Below, in pieces: positions 23,602 to 32,398 of a DNA stretch of 64,000 bases. The stretch is taken from NCBI GenBank assembly GCA_026413755.1, contig JAOAKH010000002.1, positions 1 to 64,000 on the forward strand, given 5' to 3'. Position numbers and translations under genes: made by a program. The notes below the pieces were generated by a model that ran no database searches, was not told the DNA's origin, and was given only the letters and a program-made list of their open reading frames with translations. Each line of letters starts with the position of its first letter. Positions within the stretch are counted from its first letter, which is position 1. The stretch is from Acidilobaceae archaeon. Its GTDB lineage: Archaea; Thermoproteota; Thermoprotei_A; Sulfolobales; Acidilobaceae.

Positions 23602-26213
23602 GCCACGGCCCCCTCTTTCCCCTCTATAATAGACTTTATTTTTTCGTGAAGCAACCTCAGGATCTTCCTCTTGTCTTCCATTAGGACCACGTCGCTGAAG
23701 CCCTTCACCACTATGCTATGAGCCATGGGCGAAGGGTACTCCAGAGGACCCACCACCTCTACTCTCACCTTCCCCTCCTCTATCCAGCGGAGTACCTTCA
23801 CAGCGCTAGAGAGGTCCATGTAATCCTCCATGATCTCCCTGTAAGTCTCCTTTACCGGCGGCAGCTCCGGCCTCTCTTCTAGCAGATACTTCAGGAGCTG
23901 CTGCGCGCCTAGCTGCAGCCTCTCAGGGCTCTTCTCATATCCTTTGTACCTCCTGAGTATCATGAAGCTCCTCTCAGCCACGTGCCTAAACCTCCTCTTC
24001 ATCAGCTCCGTGTTGGTGATGCTGCTCTGCAGAAGCTCCTTGAGGTTGTTTGACCTTACGGACCTGATTACCTCCGTTATTAACTCTTTGCTAGGCATGA
24101 CGTCCTTCTCGTATGACAACACGAAGCCGTTGTCCGTAACGGAGACCTTGACAGGCGTAAAGACCAGGTCGGAGAGCTTCGTTGCGTAGGCCCTCGATAT
24201 AGCGTCGTTCACCCTCCTGCCGTAGAGCATGTGGAAAACTATGTGCCAGCCCTCATCCCAGAAGTACTCTACCAACACCAGGTCGTCGCCGGGGACCACG
24301 CCCACGTAGAGCATTTGCTCCCTCACGTAGTCCACTATTGCCCTGGCTGCCTCCTCCGTTAGCATGTACTCCCTCGCGACCGCCTCCACGGCACTCTCCC
24401 CCTTCCTTATCAGCCTCTCCACTTGCCTTCTGAACCTGCCCACCCGCAGGGCGCTGTCGAAGCTGAGCGGCAGCGCCTCGCTGAACCAGCTGGGCACTGT
24501 GGGCCTTGCGCCGTCTGCGGGCTCCACTAGCACCTTTATGCCGTCGCTCTTGATGAACCTGTAGGTCCTCCCGGCAAGCACGAAGACGTCCCCTCTTTCT
24601 AGGATCTCCACGAACTCTTCCTCCAAGTTCCCCACAAACTTGCCGCCCGTGGTGACTACGACCATCTTCGCCTCATCGGGGATAACCCCTGCGTTTAGCT
24701 GATAGATCATCCTACCCCCCCTCTTCTTCCCGAAGACTCCCTTCTCCTCGTCCAGCCATATCTTGGAGTACACTCCCTCCTCGTCCAGCTCCTCGCTCCC
24801 GCCGAGGAACCTTAGCACATCCAGGAACTCCTGCATAGTGAGGTTCCTGAAGTTGTAGCTCCTCCTCACTACCTCGAAGGCCTCCTCTATCCTCCACCTC
24901 CTCTCTATAGACATGCCCACTATGTGCTGTATGAGCACGTCGAGGGGCTTCTCGGGGATCTTCGCGTTATCTATTTGTCTCTCCATAGCGCTCTTTGCCA
25001 GCACCGCGCACTCGACGAGGTCGTCCCGATCTACTACTATCACCCTCCCCTTACTCACCTCAGAGATTCTGTGCCCAGCTCTGCCCACCCTCTGCAGGAG
25101 CCTCGTGGTGCTCTTGGGGCTGCCCAGCAAGACCACTAGGTCTATGTAACCTATGTCTATCCCGAGCTCGAGGCTGGTGCTGGAGATCACGACCTTCAGC
25201 TCCCCTCTCTTTAGCCTGTCCTCCACCTCGAGCCTGAGGTCTCTGGAGATGCTAGAGTGGTGGGCCTCTATCTTCTCCTCGATCTTGTCTATGTCCTCCA
25301 CGCTATTCTTCAGCTTTCTCTTCAGCTTGAAGACCACCCTCTCGGTGGCGCTCCTAGTATTGGTGAAGACGAGGGTGGTCCTGTGATCCTCTATTAGCTT
25401 CGCCAGCTTTTCGTATATCGCCTCGTTGATCCTCTCTGGAAGATCCCTTACTATGTCCACCTCCGGCAGCACGACCCTGATGTCTATGGGCTTCACGAAC
25501 CTGGCGTCCACTATCTCCACCTTCCTAGGCTTCCCCCCTTCGTACCCACCGAGGAACTCAGCCACTTCCTCGAGCGGGGCTATGGTTGCAGAGAGGCCTA
25601 TTCTCTGCATCCTTCTGCCTGTCGTTGAGAAAACGAGCTCGTCAAGCCTCTCCACGCTGAGCATTAGGTGTGCTCCCCTCTTGCTGGAGGCCAGGTCGTG
25701 GATCTCGTCTATAATGATCCAGCGAGTCGAGGAGAGCTTCTCTCTGAAACGCGGCGCCACGAGGCTTATGGAGAGGCTTTCCGGCGTAGTTATAACGATA
25801 TGGGGAGGCCTCCTCACCATTTTCTGCTTTTCGTAGCTGCTCGTGTCGCTCGTCCTCACTGCCACCCTGATCTCCGGCACTTCTCTCCCCATCTCCCTAG
25901 CCTTCTGCGAGATCTCCGCCAGAGGCTCCAGCAGGTTCTTCCTCATGTCGTTGTTAAGGGCCCTGAGGGGGCTCACGTAAACTGCGTACACCCGGTCCTC
26001 TAGCTCTCCCTCCTCAGCCATCTTGAACAGTTCGTCCAGGATCCCTAGGAACGCAGCCAGCGTCTTCCCAGTGCCAGTGGGGGAGGATATGAGGACGTGG
26101 CTGCCCCTCTTTACAAGAGGTATAGCTAACCTCTGCGGCTCAGTAGGCTGGCCGTACTTCTCCTTGAACCACTGTGCCACGTACGGCCTCAGCAGTCCAA
26201 AGAGTTCTTCCAA
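23598..26213 (-). CDS. lhr: Lhr-type DEAD/DEAH-box helicase
   Basis: An 871-residue superfamily 2 helicase of the archaeal Lhr-core type, a 3'-5' DNA or DNA:RNA translocase implicated in repair. Walker A SPTGTGKT is at 44-51 and the DEIH box at 169-172. Motif V region STSLELGIDIG and motif VI LLQRVGRAGH follow. Beyond the two RecA domains lie a winged helix and the Lhr-specific C-terminal domain. It uses a TTG start 10 nt after the asparaginase gene. The stop overlaps the convergent HTH-CBS gene by 4 nt. Confidence 0.93.
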   Translation of the reverse strand: MEELFGLLRPYVAQWFKEKYGQPTEPQRLAIPLVKRGSHVLISSPTGTGKTLAAFLGILDELFKMAEEGELEDRVYAVYVSPLRALNNDMRKNLLEPLAEISQKAREMGREVPEIRVAVRTSDTSSYEKQKMVRRPPHIVITTPESLSISLVAPRFREKLSSTRWIIIDEIHDLASSKRGAHLMLSVERLDELVFSTTGRRMQRIGLSATIAPLEEVAEFLGGYEGGKPRKVEIVDARFVKPIDIRVVLPEVDIVRDLPERINEAIYEKLAKLIEDHRTTLVFTNTRSATERVVFKLKRKLKNSVEDIDKIEEKIEAHHSSISRDLRLEVEDRLKRGELKVVISSTSLELGIDIGYIDLVVLLGSPKSTTRLLQRVGRAGHRISEVSKGRVIVVDRDDLVECAVLAKSAMERQIDNAKIPEKPLDVLIQHIVGMSIERRWRIEEAFEVVRRSYNFRNLTMQEFLDVLRFLGGSEELDEEGVYSKIWLDEEKGVFGKKRGGRMIYQLNAGVIPDEAKMVVVTTGGKFVGNLEEEFVEILERGDVFVLAGRTYRFIKSDGIKVLVEPADGARPTVPSWFSEALPLSFDSALRVGRFRRQVERLIRKGESAVEAVAREYMLTEEAARAIVDYVREQMLYVGVVPGDDLVLVEYFWDEGWHIVFHMLYGRRVNDAISRAYATKLSDLVFTPVKVSVTDNGFVLSYEKDVMPSKELITEVIRSVRSNNLKELLQSSITNTELMKRRFRHVAERSFMILRRYKGYEKSPERLQLGAQQLLKYLLEERPELPPVKETYREIMEDYMDLSSAVKVLRWIEEGKVRVEVVGPLEYPSPMAHSIVVKGFSDVVLMEDKRKILRLLHEKIKSIIEGKEGAVA

Positions 26214-26223
26214 AGAGGCCCCC

Positions 26224-27126
26224 CTAGCCCGGCAGGCCGAAGACCCTTATTTCCCCTTCTTTCATATAGCCCCATGGCATCCCTTCTGCGTTGTGTTCTC
26301 CTCCTACCTCCCCTCTCCTGCTCACTGCTATGAGTCCGAGGGTGTTAGGCCCCCACCTTGCCGTGTGTTCAGCTACTACCCTCCTTAACGCCTCTGCCAG
26401 GTCCCCCAGCTGCAGGTACGCATTTGCTACCCTGAGGGAAGACATAGAGAGGATTATCGTTTCCCCTATGCCGGTGGCAGAGACCGCTACGGCCTCGTTT
26501 GCATAGAAGCCGGCGCCGGGTATCGGGCTGTCCCCTATCCTCCCAGGCAGCTTCAGGGAGACGCCGCCTGTGCTTGCGCCGGCAGCTAGGCAGCCGTCAG
26601 GCCCTAGCGCTGCAGCCCCCACCGTATCGTAGCCCAAGGCCTTTGCTGCCTCCACCCTAGCTCTGACCCACTCTGACTCGGGCAACTCCCTTAGCGCCCT
26701 CCAGCGCGCCAAGGCCCTTTCGCTAGGCCCAGGGTGCCTCTCCAGCCCCACCCTACGGGCCAGCTCGTCCGCTTGAGGCCCTGCCAGCAGGACGTGAGGG
26801 GTCCTCTCCATGACTATGCGCGCGAGCCTTATGGGGTTCTTCGGGTAAGAAACTATGGCCACCGCGCCGGCCTTGCCGCCGGCCATAATGCCAGCGTCCA
26901 TAGAGACGTTGCCCAAGTAGTCCAGCGTGCTCCCTGTCCCTGCGTTAAGTATCCCCGAGTCCTCCAGGAAAGCTATGGCCTCGACCACTGCGTCCACGCA
27001 GCTCCCGCTCCTCATAGCCTCTGAGCCTCTGAGGAGGGCCCCCTCTATGGTCTTCTCGATGAGTTTGCCGTCTACGCCGAGCCGCCAGGCCCCCGCCCCT
27101 CCGTGGACCGCGAGAGCGAACCTCAC
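26224..27126 (-). CDS. Thr-type L-asparaginase / isoaspartyl peptidase
   Basis: An Ntn-hydrolase of 300 residues of the plant-type asparaginase family, synthesised as a proenzyme that cleaves itself before the nucleophilic threonine. That residue is T168 in GYDTVGAAALG, and the downstream STGGVSLKLPGRIGDSPIPG substrate loop (186-205) is intact. N-terminal VHGGAGAW at 7-14 is also characteristic. Substrates may be asparagine or isoaspartyl dipeptides. It starts at GTG and probably forms an operon with the helicase. Confidence 0.93.
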   Translation of the reverse strand: MRFALAVHGGAGAWRLGVDGKLIEKTIEGALLRGSEAMRSGSCVDAVVEAIAFLEDSGILNAGTGSTLDYLGNVSMDAGIMAGGKAGAVAIVSYPKNPIRLARIVMERTPHVLLAGPQADELARRVGLERHPGPSERALARWRALRELPESEWVRARVEAAKALGYDTVGAAALGPDGCLAAGASTGGVSLKLPGRIGDSPIPGAGFYANEAVAVSATGIGETIILSMSSLRVANAYLQLGDLAEALRRVVAEHTARWGPNTLGLIAVSRRGEVGGEHNAEGMPWGYMKEGEIRVFGLPG

Positions 27127-27196
27127 GTCGACCCCCTCAATACCGGGCTCGCCCCTACATTAAGGAGAAAGGGCTTATTTGGAGTACAGGAGCCCT

Positions 27197-27664
27197 ATGG
27201 CTATACCAGGCCACGTCGCGAAGGACTTCCTCTCGCCCTCGAGGCCTGCCTCGGTGCAGCCTGCCGGGGTGGACCTCAGCGTCTGCGAGCTAGAGGAGCT
27301 CTCCGGCGGGGGGGCCTTGGGGGAAGGGAGGAGGGAGAGGCCCCCTGGGAGGCCTCTAGAGGCTTCCGAGGGCTTCTGGAGGCTGCGGCCCGGGGTGTAT
27401 AGGATCAGGTACTGCGAGGCAGTGGCGGTGCCGGAGCACGCGTTAGGCCTCGTTTTTCCCCGCAGCAGCCTCATAAGGATGGGGGCAGTGGTTCACGGCG
27501 CAGTCTGGGACCCCGGGTACAGGGGGAGGGGCGAAGGGTTGTTGGTGGTCCACAACGAGCTCCTGCTGGAGAGGGGAGCTAGGGTGGCCCAAATAGTGTT
27601 CTTGAAGCTGACGGAGAGTCCTAAAAGCCTCTACTCGGGGGTATACCAAGGAGAAGGCCTTTGA
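27197..27664 (+). CDS. dut: dUTP diphosphatase / dCTP deaminase family
   Basis: A trimeric dUTPase-fold protein of 155 residues. VQPAGVDLSV near 20-29, FPRSSLIRMGA near 92-102, the GVYQGEGL C-terminus and the RVAQIVFL strand are family motifs; the last part closes over the nucleotide. The short length points to dUTPase, which removes dUTP, though deaminase activity cannot be excluded. The ATG at 27197 is chosen because CTTATTT at 27174-27180 could be its TATA box; a TTG at 27179 would add six residues. Confidence 0.87.
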   Translation: MAIPGHVAKDFLSPSRPASVQPAGVDLSVCELEELSGGGALGEGRRERPPGRPLEASEGFWRLRPGVYRIRYCEAVAVPEHALGLVFPRSSLIRMGAVVHGAVWDPGYRGRGEGLLVVHNELLLERGARVAQIVFLKLTESPKSLYSGVYQGEGL

Positions 27665-27900
27665 GGGAGCTCGATGCTCTCAGGAAGCTCTTGGAGAAGA
27701 GAGAGGAGTACTTCGATAAGAGGGGAGCCCTGAACTCCGAGGGCATTAAGCTCCTCAAGATCATAGCAAGAGGAGCAATAAGGGAGAACCCGCTTAGGAG
27801 GAAGGCCTTCAGGGAGGCGCTGAGAGAGAGGAGCTACGAGAGCGTGCGGAAGCTGGCAGAGAGGCTCGAGGAGCTCAAAGGAGGCCTTTCTCCTTCTTGA
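27661..27900 (+). CDS. Small helical protein (79 aa), unknown
   Basis: The TTG start overlaps the dUTPase stop (TTGA), indicating a translationally coupled pair. The 79 residues are almost entirely helical and charged (ELDALRKLLEKREEYFDKRG, REALRERSYESVRKLAERLE). No cysteine or catalytic signature is seen. The last 26 nt overlap the nop10 gene on the other strand. It may be a small adaptor or nucleic-acid-associated protein, which is a guess. Confidence 0.6.
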   Translation: MRELDALRKLLEKREEYFDKRGALNSEGIKLLKIIARGAIRENPLRRKAFREALRERSYESVRKLAERLEELKGGLSPS

Positions 27901-28045
27901 GCCTATATCTGTACTCCAAGTACTTGTCGTGAGGGGAGAAGCGCGGGGGGTGAGGGACAGTCACTTCCCTCCCACAGTATGGACACCTGTCCTTCTTTAA
28001 CGTGTACCTCCCACAGCTAGTGCACTTCCTGAGGAGCCACCTCAT
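27875..28045 (-). CDS. nop10: H/ACA RNP component Nop10
   Basis: A 56-residue zinc-ribbon protein that completes archaeal H/ACA pseudouridylation particles with Cbf5, L7Ae and Gar1. C8, C11, C21 and C24 (KCTSCG and RCPYCG) bind zinc, followed by the conserved VPHPPRFSPHDKYLEYRYRL segment. The start overlaps the aIF2-alpha stop by 4 nt (ATGA), the classical archaeal arrangement. Confidence 0.96.
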   Translation of the reverse strand: MRWLLRKCTSCGRYTLKKDRCPYCGREVTVPHPPRFSPHDKYLEYRYRLKKEKGLL

Positions 28046-28842
28046 TCCTTCAGCCTCTCGAAGCTCATTTCCAGGCCGAGCCTCTTCGCCTCCCCCTCTG
28101 CCTCCTTTAACGCCCGCGTCAACCTCTCCTCTAGCTCCTTGTACTCGTAGCCCTCCAGGTCGAGCCTATAGCGAGGAGATCCCACGTAGTAGAGCCTCAC
28201 TTTCACGTCGTCTCCCTCCGCTAGCTCCTCCACCTTCTTCAGCAGCTCTCTAATCCGGTACACACCGTCGCCAGCCCTCGACCTAACGGTGATTATGCCC
28301 GAGACCTTCACGGTCTTTAGCTTCACGTGAGTTCTGGCTGCCTCCAGCAGGGGCTCCACCCACTGCTTTGCTACCCCTGCGTTTTCCAGGGCGCTGGCCC
28401 CCTCTATGACTGCCCTCTCCAGGCCCGTGAGGGGATCGCCGTAGGCCTCCTCGAGTTTCCATATGACCTCCTGGTATGCCTCTTCTTCCCTCTTCTTCAA
28501 CCTCGCTGCCACGCCGAGGATCAGCGCGACTGCCTTGGCGTACCTCTTATAGAAAGTCATCTTCCTCCTCTTCTCCCCCTCCATAACCCTTTTGAGGCTC
28601 ACGTCCACGCTGCCCTTGTTAGCATAAACCCTGATCACCTTCACGACAAGCCTCATCTTCGGCCTCACGACCTCCTTTATGCTCCTCACGGCCTTCGTGG
28701 CCACCTCGCTCCAAGGGAGGTACGCGTTGACGCCGGGAAACTCCAGGAGCTCCAGGTATGCTCCGTGATCGTGGACCTCCAGCACGTCTCCCACTACCAG
28801 CTCCCCTTCGTCTGGCAGCTTCCTCCTAGACCTCAGCTTCAC
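28042..28842 (-). CDS. eif2a: Translation initiation factor aIF2 subunit alpha
   Basis: The alpha subunit of the GTPase complex that delivers initiator tRNA to the small ribosomal subunit. The 266 residues comprise an S1/OB domain (about 14-88, with EVHDHGAYLELLEFPGVNAY and GSVDVSLKRV), a helical middle domain and the C-terminal alpha-beta domain that contacts aIF2-gamma. The GTG start has a TATA-like TATATTTAATTAA at 28873-28886, inside the end of the ABCE1 gene. The rpl44e and rps27e genes often found upstream are replaced here by ABCE1. Confidence 0.96.
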   Translation of the reverse strand: MKLRSRRKLPDEGELVVGDVLEVHDHGAYLELLEFPGVNAYLPWSEVATKAVRSIKEVVRPKMRLVVKVIRVYANKGSVDVSLKRVMEGEKRRKMTFYKRYAKAVALILGVAARLKKREEEAYQEVIWKLEEAYGDPLTGLERAVIEGASALENAGVAKQWVEPLLEAARTHVKLKTVKVSGIITVRSRAGDGVYRIRELLKKVEELAEGDDVKVRLYYVGSPRYRLDLEGYEYKELEERLTRALKEAEGEAKRLGLEMSFERLKE

Positions 28843-28878
28843 AGGAATCCCTAGAGAGGGAGGGCGGCGGGGGCTTAA

Positions 28879-30681
28879 TTAAATATAGAACTCGCCCCTT
28901 GCTTTCTGCATTCTGTCCAAGTAGCTGCCCTCCTTGTTCACGCGAGGCCTCCCGCTCTCAGGATCTCTCCTCATAGTTATGTATAGGTCTGCCAAGAGGG
29001 CGTTCAACCCCCTCTTCGGCCCTGGCGTGCTGGCCCTCCCTTCCTTTCCTGGCTCGCCGGAGAAGACCATGATCTGGTCCGCGACGAGGTCCCCGAGCAT
29101 TATGTCGTGCTCCACCATAAGTGCTGCCGCCCCCCTGTTCTCCACGGCCCTCCTCACTATCTTCGCCACCCCCAGTCTCTCCTCCACGTCCAAGTAAGCC
29201 GAGGGCTCGTCCAAGAGGTACAGGTCTGCTTCCTTTGCTAGCGCTCCAGCGAGCGCTAGCTTCTGTAGCTCCCCGCCGCTTAGGCTCCTCGCCTCCCTGT
29301 CTAGCAGCCTATCTAGCTTGAGCTTTTTCGTCAGCTCTACGTAAAGCCAGGAGCCCGGCGTAACGGCCTCTGGGTTAGCTGCCCTAAGCACGTCCAGCAC
29401 TGTAGCTCCCTCGGAGAAGAGCTCGGGGCTCACGTATTGAGGCTTGTATGCTACTCTTATCTCCCCCTCCCTTGCTGGGAAGACCGCCCCCTCTGCCGCC
29501 TTCAGCTGTCCCGCTATGGTCTTCACGAACGTGGTCTTCCCTATGCCGTTAGGGCCCACTACGCCCACCACCTGGTTCTGCCGTATCTCCCCCGGCTCCA
29601 CGAGGAGCCTGAAGTCTCCCACCTCTACCCTCAGCGATGTCCAGGAGATCAGCTTTCCGCCCGTGATCTCGATCGCTTCTCCATGGGGCCTGAACCTTAT
29701 GGGCTCCTTCCGTAACCTCACGTTCTCGGCGCGCAGATAGCCGTCGAGGAACTCGTTTATGCCAGACCTATTGGAGTATGGGAGAGACACTATGCCGTAT
29801 ACGCCTGGCTCGCCGTAAAGAACGTGGACGTGATCGCTTACGTAGTCCAGCACGGCGAGGTCGTGCTCCACCACGAGGACGTACCTGCCTGGCTTTGCCT
29901 CCCCCCTTATGAGCCTCGCGACCCTCACCCTCTCCTTGACGTCTAGGAAGCTGCTGGGCTCGTCGAAGACGTACACGTTGGCGTCCTTGCTAAGCGTGGC
30001 CACAACCAGCAGCTTCTGCAGCTCGCCTCCGCTCAGCACCTCAACGCTTCTGTCCCAGAGCTTGTCCAGGCCCACCTGCGCTGCTAATTCCCTCGCTACT
30101 CCCCTCTCGTCCGCCCTCTTCAGCAGCTCCCCCACGGTGCCCTTCACCTTTCTGGGCACCAAGTCCACGTACTGGATCTTGTGCGCGACCCTCACCTTCT
30201 GGTCTGCTAGTAGCTTGAAGTAGGACTGCAGCTCGCTGCCCCTGAAGTGCCTAATTATCTCGTCCCACTCCGGCTCCTTCTCGAGCCTTCCCAGGTTTGG
30301 CTTCAGCTCCCCTGCCAAGATCTTTATAGCCGTTGTCTTCCCAGAGCCATTCTTCCCAATGAGTCCCACTACTTGCCTCTCCTTTGGCACGGGGAGCCTG
30401 TAGAGCTTGAACTTGTTCACTCCGTAGCGGTGAACGGCCTCCTCCTCTAGCTCCGTGGGCAAGTTAACTATGTGGAGGGCCTCGAAAGGACATGCCCTCA
30501 CGCATAGGCCGCAGCCTATGCAGGCGTCCTCGTAAACGACGGGCTGAGACCTAACGGCCACGTCGGCATCGATCGCCTTTGCCCGCCCGCCCTTGTTGAC
30601 GGGGCAGACGGAGATGCACTCGTAGCTGCACTTCTTCGGCTTACAGCTGGTTGCATCTAGCACTGCCAGCCTGAGCTTCAC
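28879..30681 (-). CDS. abce1: ABCE1/RLI ribosome-recycling ATPase
   Basis: A 600-residue twin-ATPase that splits ribosomes after termination and works with initiation factors. The N-terminal ferredoxin-like domain has two 4Fe-4S motifs (CKPKKCSYECISVCP and CIGCGLCVRACP). NBD1 has GKNGSGKTT near 113-121 and LSGGELQK; NBD2 has GPNGIGKTT and LSGGELQKLALAGAL. Both Walker B motifs (FDEPSSFLD, LDEPSAYLD) are intact. It begins with GTG 38 nt after the MetAP gene in a translation-related series. Confidence 0.97.
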   Translation of the reverse strand: MKLRLAVLDATSCKPKKCSYECISVCPVNKGGRAKAIDADVAVRSQPVVYEDACIGCGLCVRACPFEALHIVNLPTELEEEAVHRYGVNKFKLYRLPVPKERQVVGLIGKNGSGKTTAIKILAGELKPNLGRLEKEPEWDEIIRHFRGSELQSYFKLLADQKVRVAHKIQYVDLVPRKVKGTVGELLKRADERGVARELAAQVGLDKLWDRSVEVLSGGELQKLLVVATLSKDANVYVFDEPSSFLDVKERVRVARLIRGEAKPGRYVLVVEHDLAVLDYVSDHVHVLYGEPGVYGIVSLPYSNRSGINEFLDGYLRAENVRLRKEPIRFRPHGEAIEITGGKLISWTSLRVEVGDFRLLVEPGEIRQNQVVGVVGPNGIGKTTFVKTIAGQLKAAEGAVFPAREGEIRVAYKPQYVSPELFSEGATVLDVLRAANPEAVTPGSWLYVELTKKLKLDRLLDREARSLSGGELQKLALAGALAKEADLYLLDEPSAYLDVEERLGVAKIVRRAVENRGAAALMVEHDIMLGDLVADQIMVFSGEPGKEGRASTPGPKRGLNALLADLYITMRRDPESGRPRVNKEGSYLDRMQKARGEFYI

Positions 30682-30719
30682 TGGAGCCCCCGAGGGGATA
30701 GCTTCGGGAGCCTAATAGG

Positions 30720-31616
30720 TCAGGCTACGAGCACGACCTCCCTCTCTGTCACATATAAAGTGTGCTCGAACTGAGAGACGAGGCCGTCCCCTACTTCCAC
30801 GAGAACTGGGTACTCGTTGAGCGCGCCCTTGGCCCTCAGGGAGCTCATGAGAGTAGGCAGCTCTGGGAAGCCCTTCAGCCAGCGGGGGGTGAAGGGAAGG
30901 GTCCTGTACCTCTCTGCTACGTAGGAGAGCAGCCTCTCCTCCTCTTCGCTCAGCGCCATCTTCGGCCTCCTGCCGGAGTAGGAAAAAATGTTTACTGTGC
31001 TCCCCTCCCTCACAAGCCCCTTGCCGTCTGTGGCGAAGGGCTCTATAGCTATCAGCGTGCCGGGCGCAATCCTCACATGCCAGAGGGACCTGTCTGCATA
31101 GTTAGGAACGCTCAGCCCTGCATGGATCATGTACCTCCCTATCGTGTGGCCAGAGAGGTTCCTCACGGGCCTGAGGCCGTAGGACCTTATGGCGTTCTCC
31201 ACGACCCTCCCTATCTCGTATAGGCTCACGAAGGGCCTCACTATCGACACCGCCTCTTCCAGCGCTCTCTCTGCAGCTTCAAGGAGCTTCCCATGCTCCC
31301 CCGACAGGTCTATCGTTATGGCCGTGTCTGCTATGTAGCCATCGACGTGAACGCCCACGTCCACCTTCACCAAGTCCTTCTCCCCTAGGACCACGTCGTC
31401 TGAAAGCCCAGGGGTGTAGTGGGCTGCCACGCTGTTAACGGAGAAGTTGCAAGGGAAGGCCGGCATGCCGCCCAGCTCCACCGTTAGCTCCTCTAGCCTT
31501 GTGCAGATCTCTGAGGCCCTCCTCCCCGGCTTTACTAGCCTCCTAGCCTCTCCCTTCAGCTGCTCTGCTATCCTACCTGCCTGGCGCAGCTTCTCTAACT
31601 CCAAGCATACCCCCAA
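30720..31616 (-). CDS. map: Methionine aminopeptidase, type II
   Basis: Removes initiator methionine. The metal ligands are readable: VDVGVHVDGYIADTA (two aspartates), SGHTIGRYMIHAG (His), and glutamates near IAIEPFATDGKG and near the C-terminus (FEHTLYV). The type II helical insert lies in the C-terminal half. I place the start at TTG 31616: a TATA box centred near 31642 predicts transcription from about 31616, so the ATG at 31661 would lie upstream of the promoter. TTG 31604 is an alternative. The resulting 298 residues suit archaeal enzymes. Confidence 0.92.
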   Translation of the reverse strand: MGVCLELEKLRQAGRIAEQLKGEARRLVKPGRRASEICTRLEELTVELGGMPAFPCNFSVNSVAAHYTPGLSDDVVLGEKDLVKVDVGVHVDGYIADTAITIDLSGEHGKLLEAAERALEEAVSIVRPFVSLYEIGRVVENAIRSYGLRPVRNLSGHTIGRYMIHAGLSVPNYADRSLWHVRIAPGTLIAIEPFATDGKGLVREGSTVNIFSYSGRRPKMALSEEEERLLSYVAERYRTLPFTPRWLKGFPELPTLMSSLRAKGALNEYPVLVEVGDGLVSQFEHTLYVTEREVVLVA

Positions 31617-31632
31617 CTCCCCCCTTCCAGCT

Positions 31633-31650
31633 GGGCTTATAGTATAATAG
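31633..31650. promoter_or_regulatory. TATA region shared by map and MBL-hydrolase genes
   Basis: GGGCTTATAGTATAATAG contains TATA-like elements in both directions. Minus-strand transcription would begin near 31616 at the proposed TTG of map; plus-strand transcription near 31670, ahead of the ATG at 31682. Confidence 0.55.
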
Positions 31651-31681
31651 TTCTCCTGCATCTCCCTCCGCGGCGAGGAGC

Positions 31682-32371
31682 ATGATCAAGTATTATGGGC
31701 ACTCGGCCTTTGAGCTCCAGCTGGACGGCTACAAGATCCTTATAGACCCCTGGATAAGCAACCCTCTCTCCCCCGAGAGGCCCGCGCAAATAAAGGACGT
31801 CGACTTGATCATAGTGACTCACGGCCACGGGGACCACGTGGGAGACGTGGTCAGCATAGCTAAGAACAACCCTAAGGCTAGGGTCGTAGCTATATATGAG
31901 CTGGCCGAGCACTTAGGAAGGCAGATCGGAGATCCCGGCAGGGCGGTGGGGGGCAACATAGGAGGTCCCATGAAGATAGACGGGGTGAACCTCAAGATAG
32001 CCCTCACGCCGGCCCTCCACAGCAGCCCCTACGGAGCTCCCACGGGCGTGATCGTTATGGCAAAGGACGTAACGATATACCACGCGGGCGACACGAGCGT
32101 AATGATGGACATGAAGCTGATAGGGGAAATCTACAGCCCCCAAGTTGCCATGCTGCCCATAGGCGGGCACTTCACCATGGACCCGGTGGAGGCAGCAAAG
32201 GCCGTGGAGCTCCTCTCACCGAAAGTGGTCATACCTATGCACTACGCCACCTTCCCAGTTCTGTACGGGAGGCCTGAGGAGCTGGAAGCTCTGGTTAAGA
32301 AGAAGGGGCTGCCTGCAAAGATCGTAGCCATGAAACCGGGAGAGAGGCTAGACCCTAAGCATGTGCTTTAG
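31682..32371 (+). CDS. Metallo-beta-lactamase-fold hydrolase (UPF0173)
   Basis: A 229-residue MBL-fold metal-dependent hydrolase of the UPF0173/UlaG-like group. The zinc motif HGHGDH is at 47-52, an ALHSSPYG histidine near 110, HAGDTSVM near 137-144 and a final PMHYATFP histidine near 190. The N-terminal YYGHSAF and ILIDPWISNPLSP are typical. The ATG follows GGCGAGGAG. Its physiological substrate is unknown in the family. Confidence 0.92.
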   Translation: MIKYYGHSAFELQLDGYKILIDPWISNPLSPERPAQIKDVDLIIVTHGHGDHVGDVVSIAKNNPKARVVAIYELAEHLGRQIGDPGRAVGGNIGGPMKIDGVNLKIALTPALHSSPYGAPTGVIVMAKDVTIYHAGDTSVMMDMKLIGEIYSPQVAMLPIGGHFTMDPVEAAKAVELLSPKVVIPMHYATFPVLYGRPEELEALVKKKGLPAKIVAMKPGERLDPKHVL

Positions 32372-32398
32372 CTTATAGGGTCGCCATAACGTTAAGGT

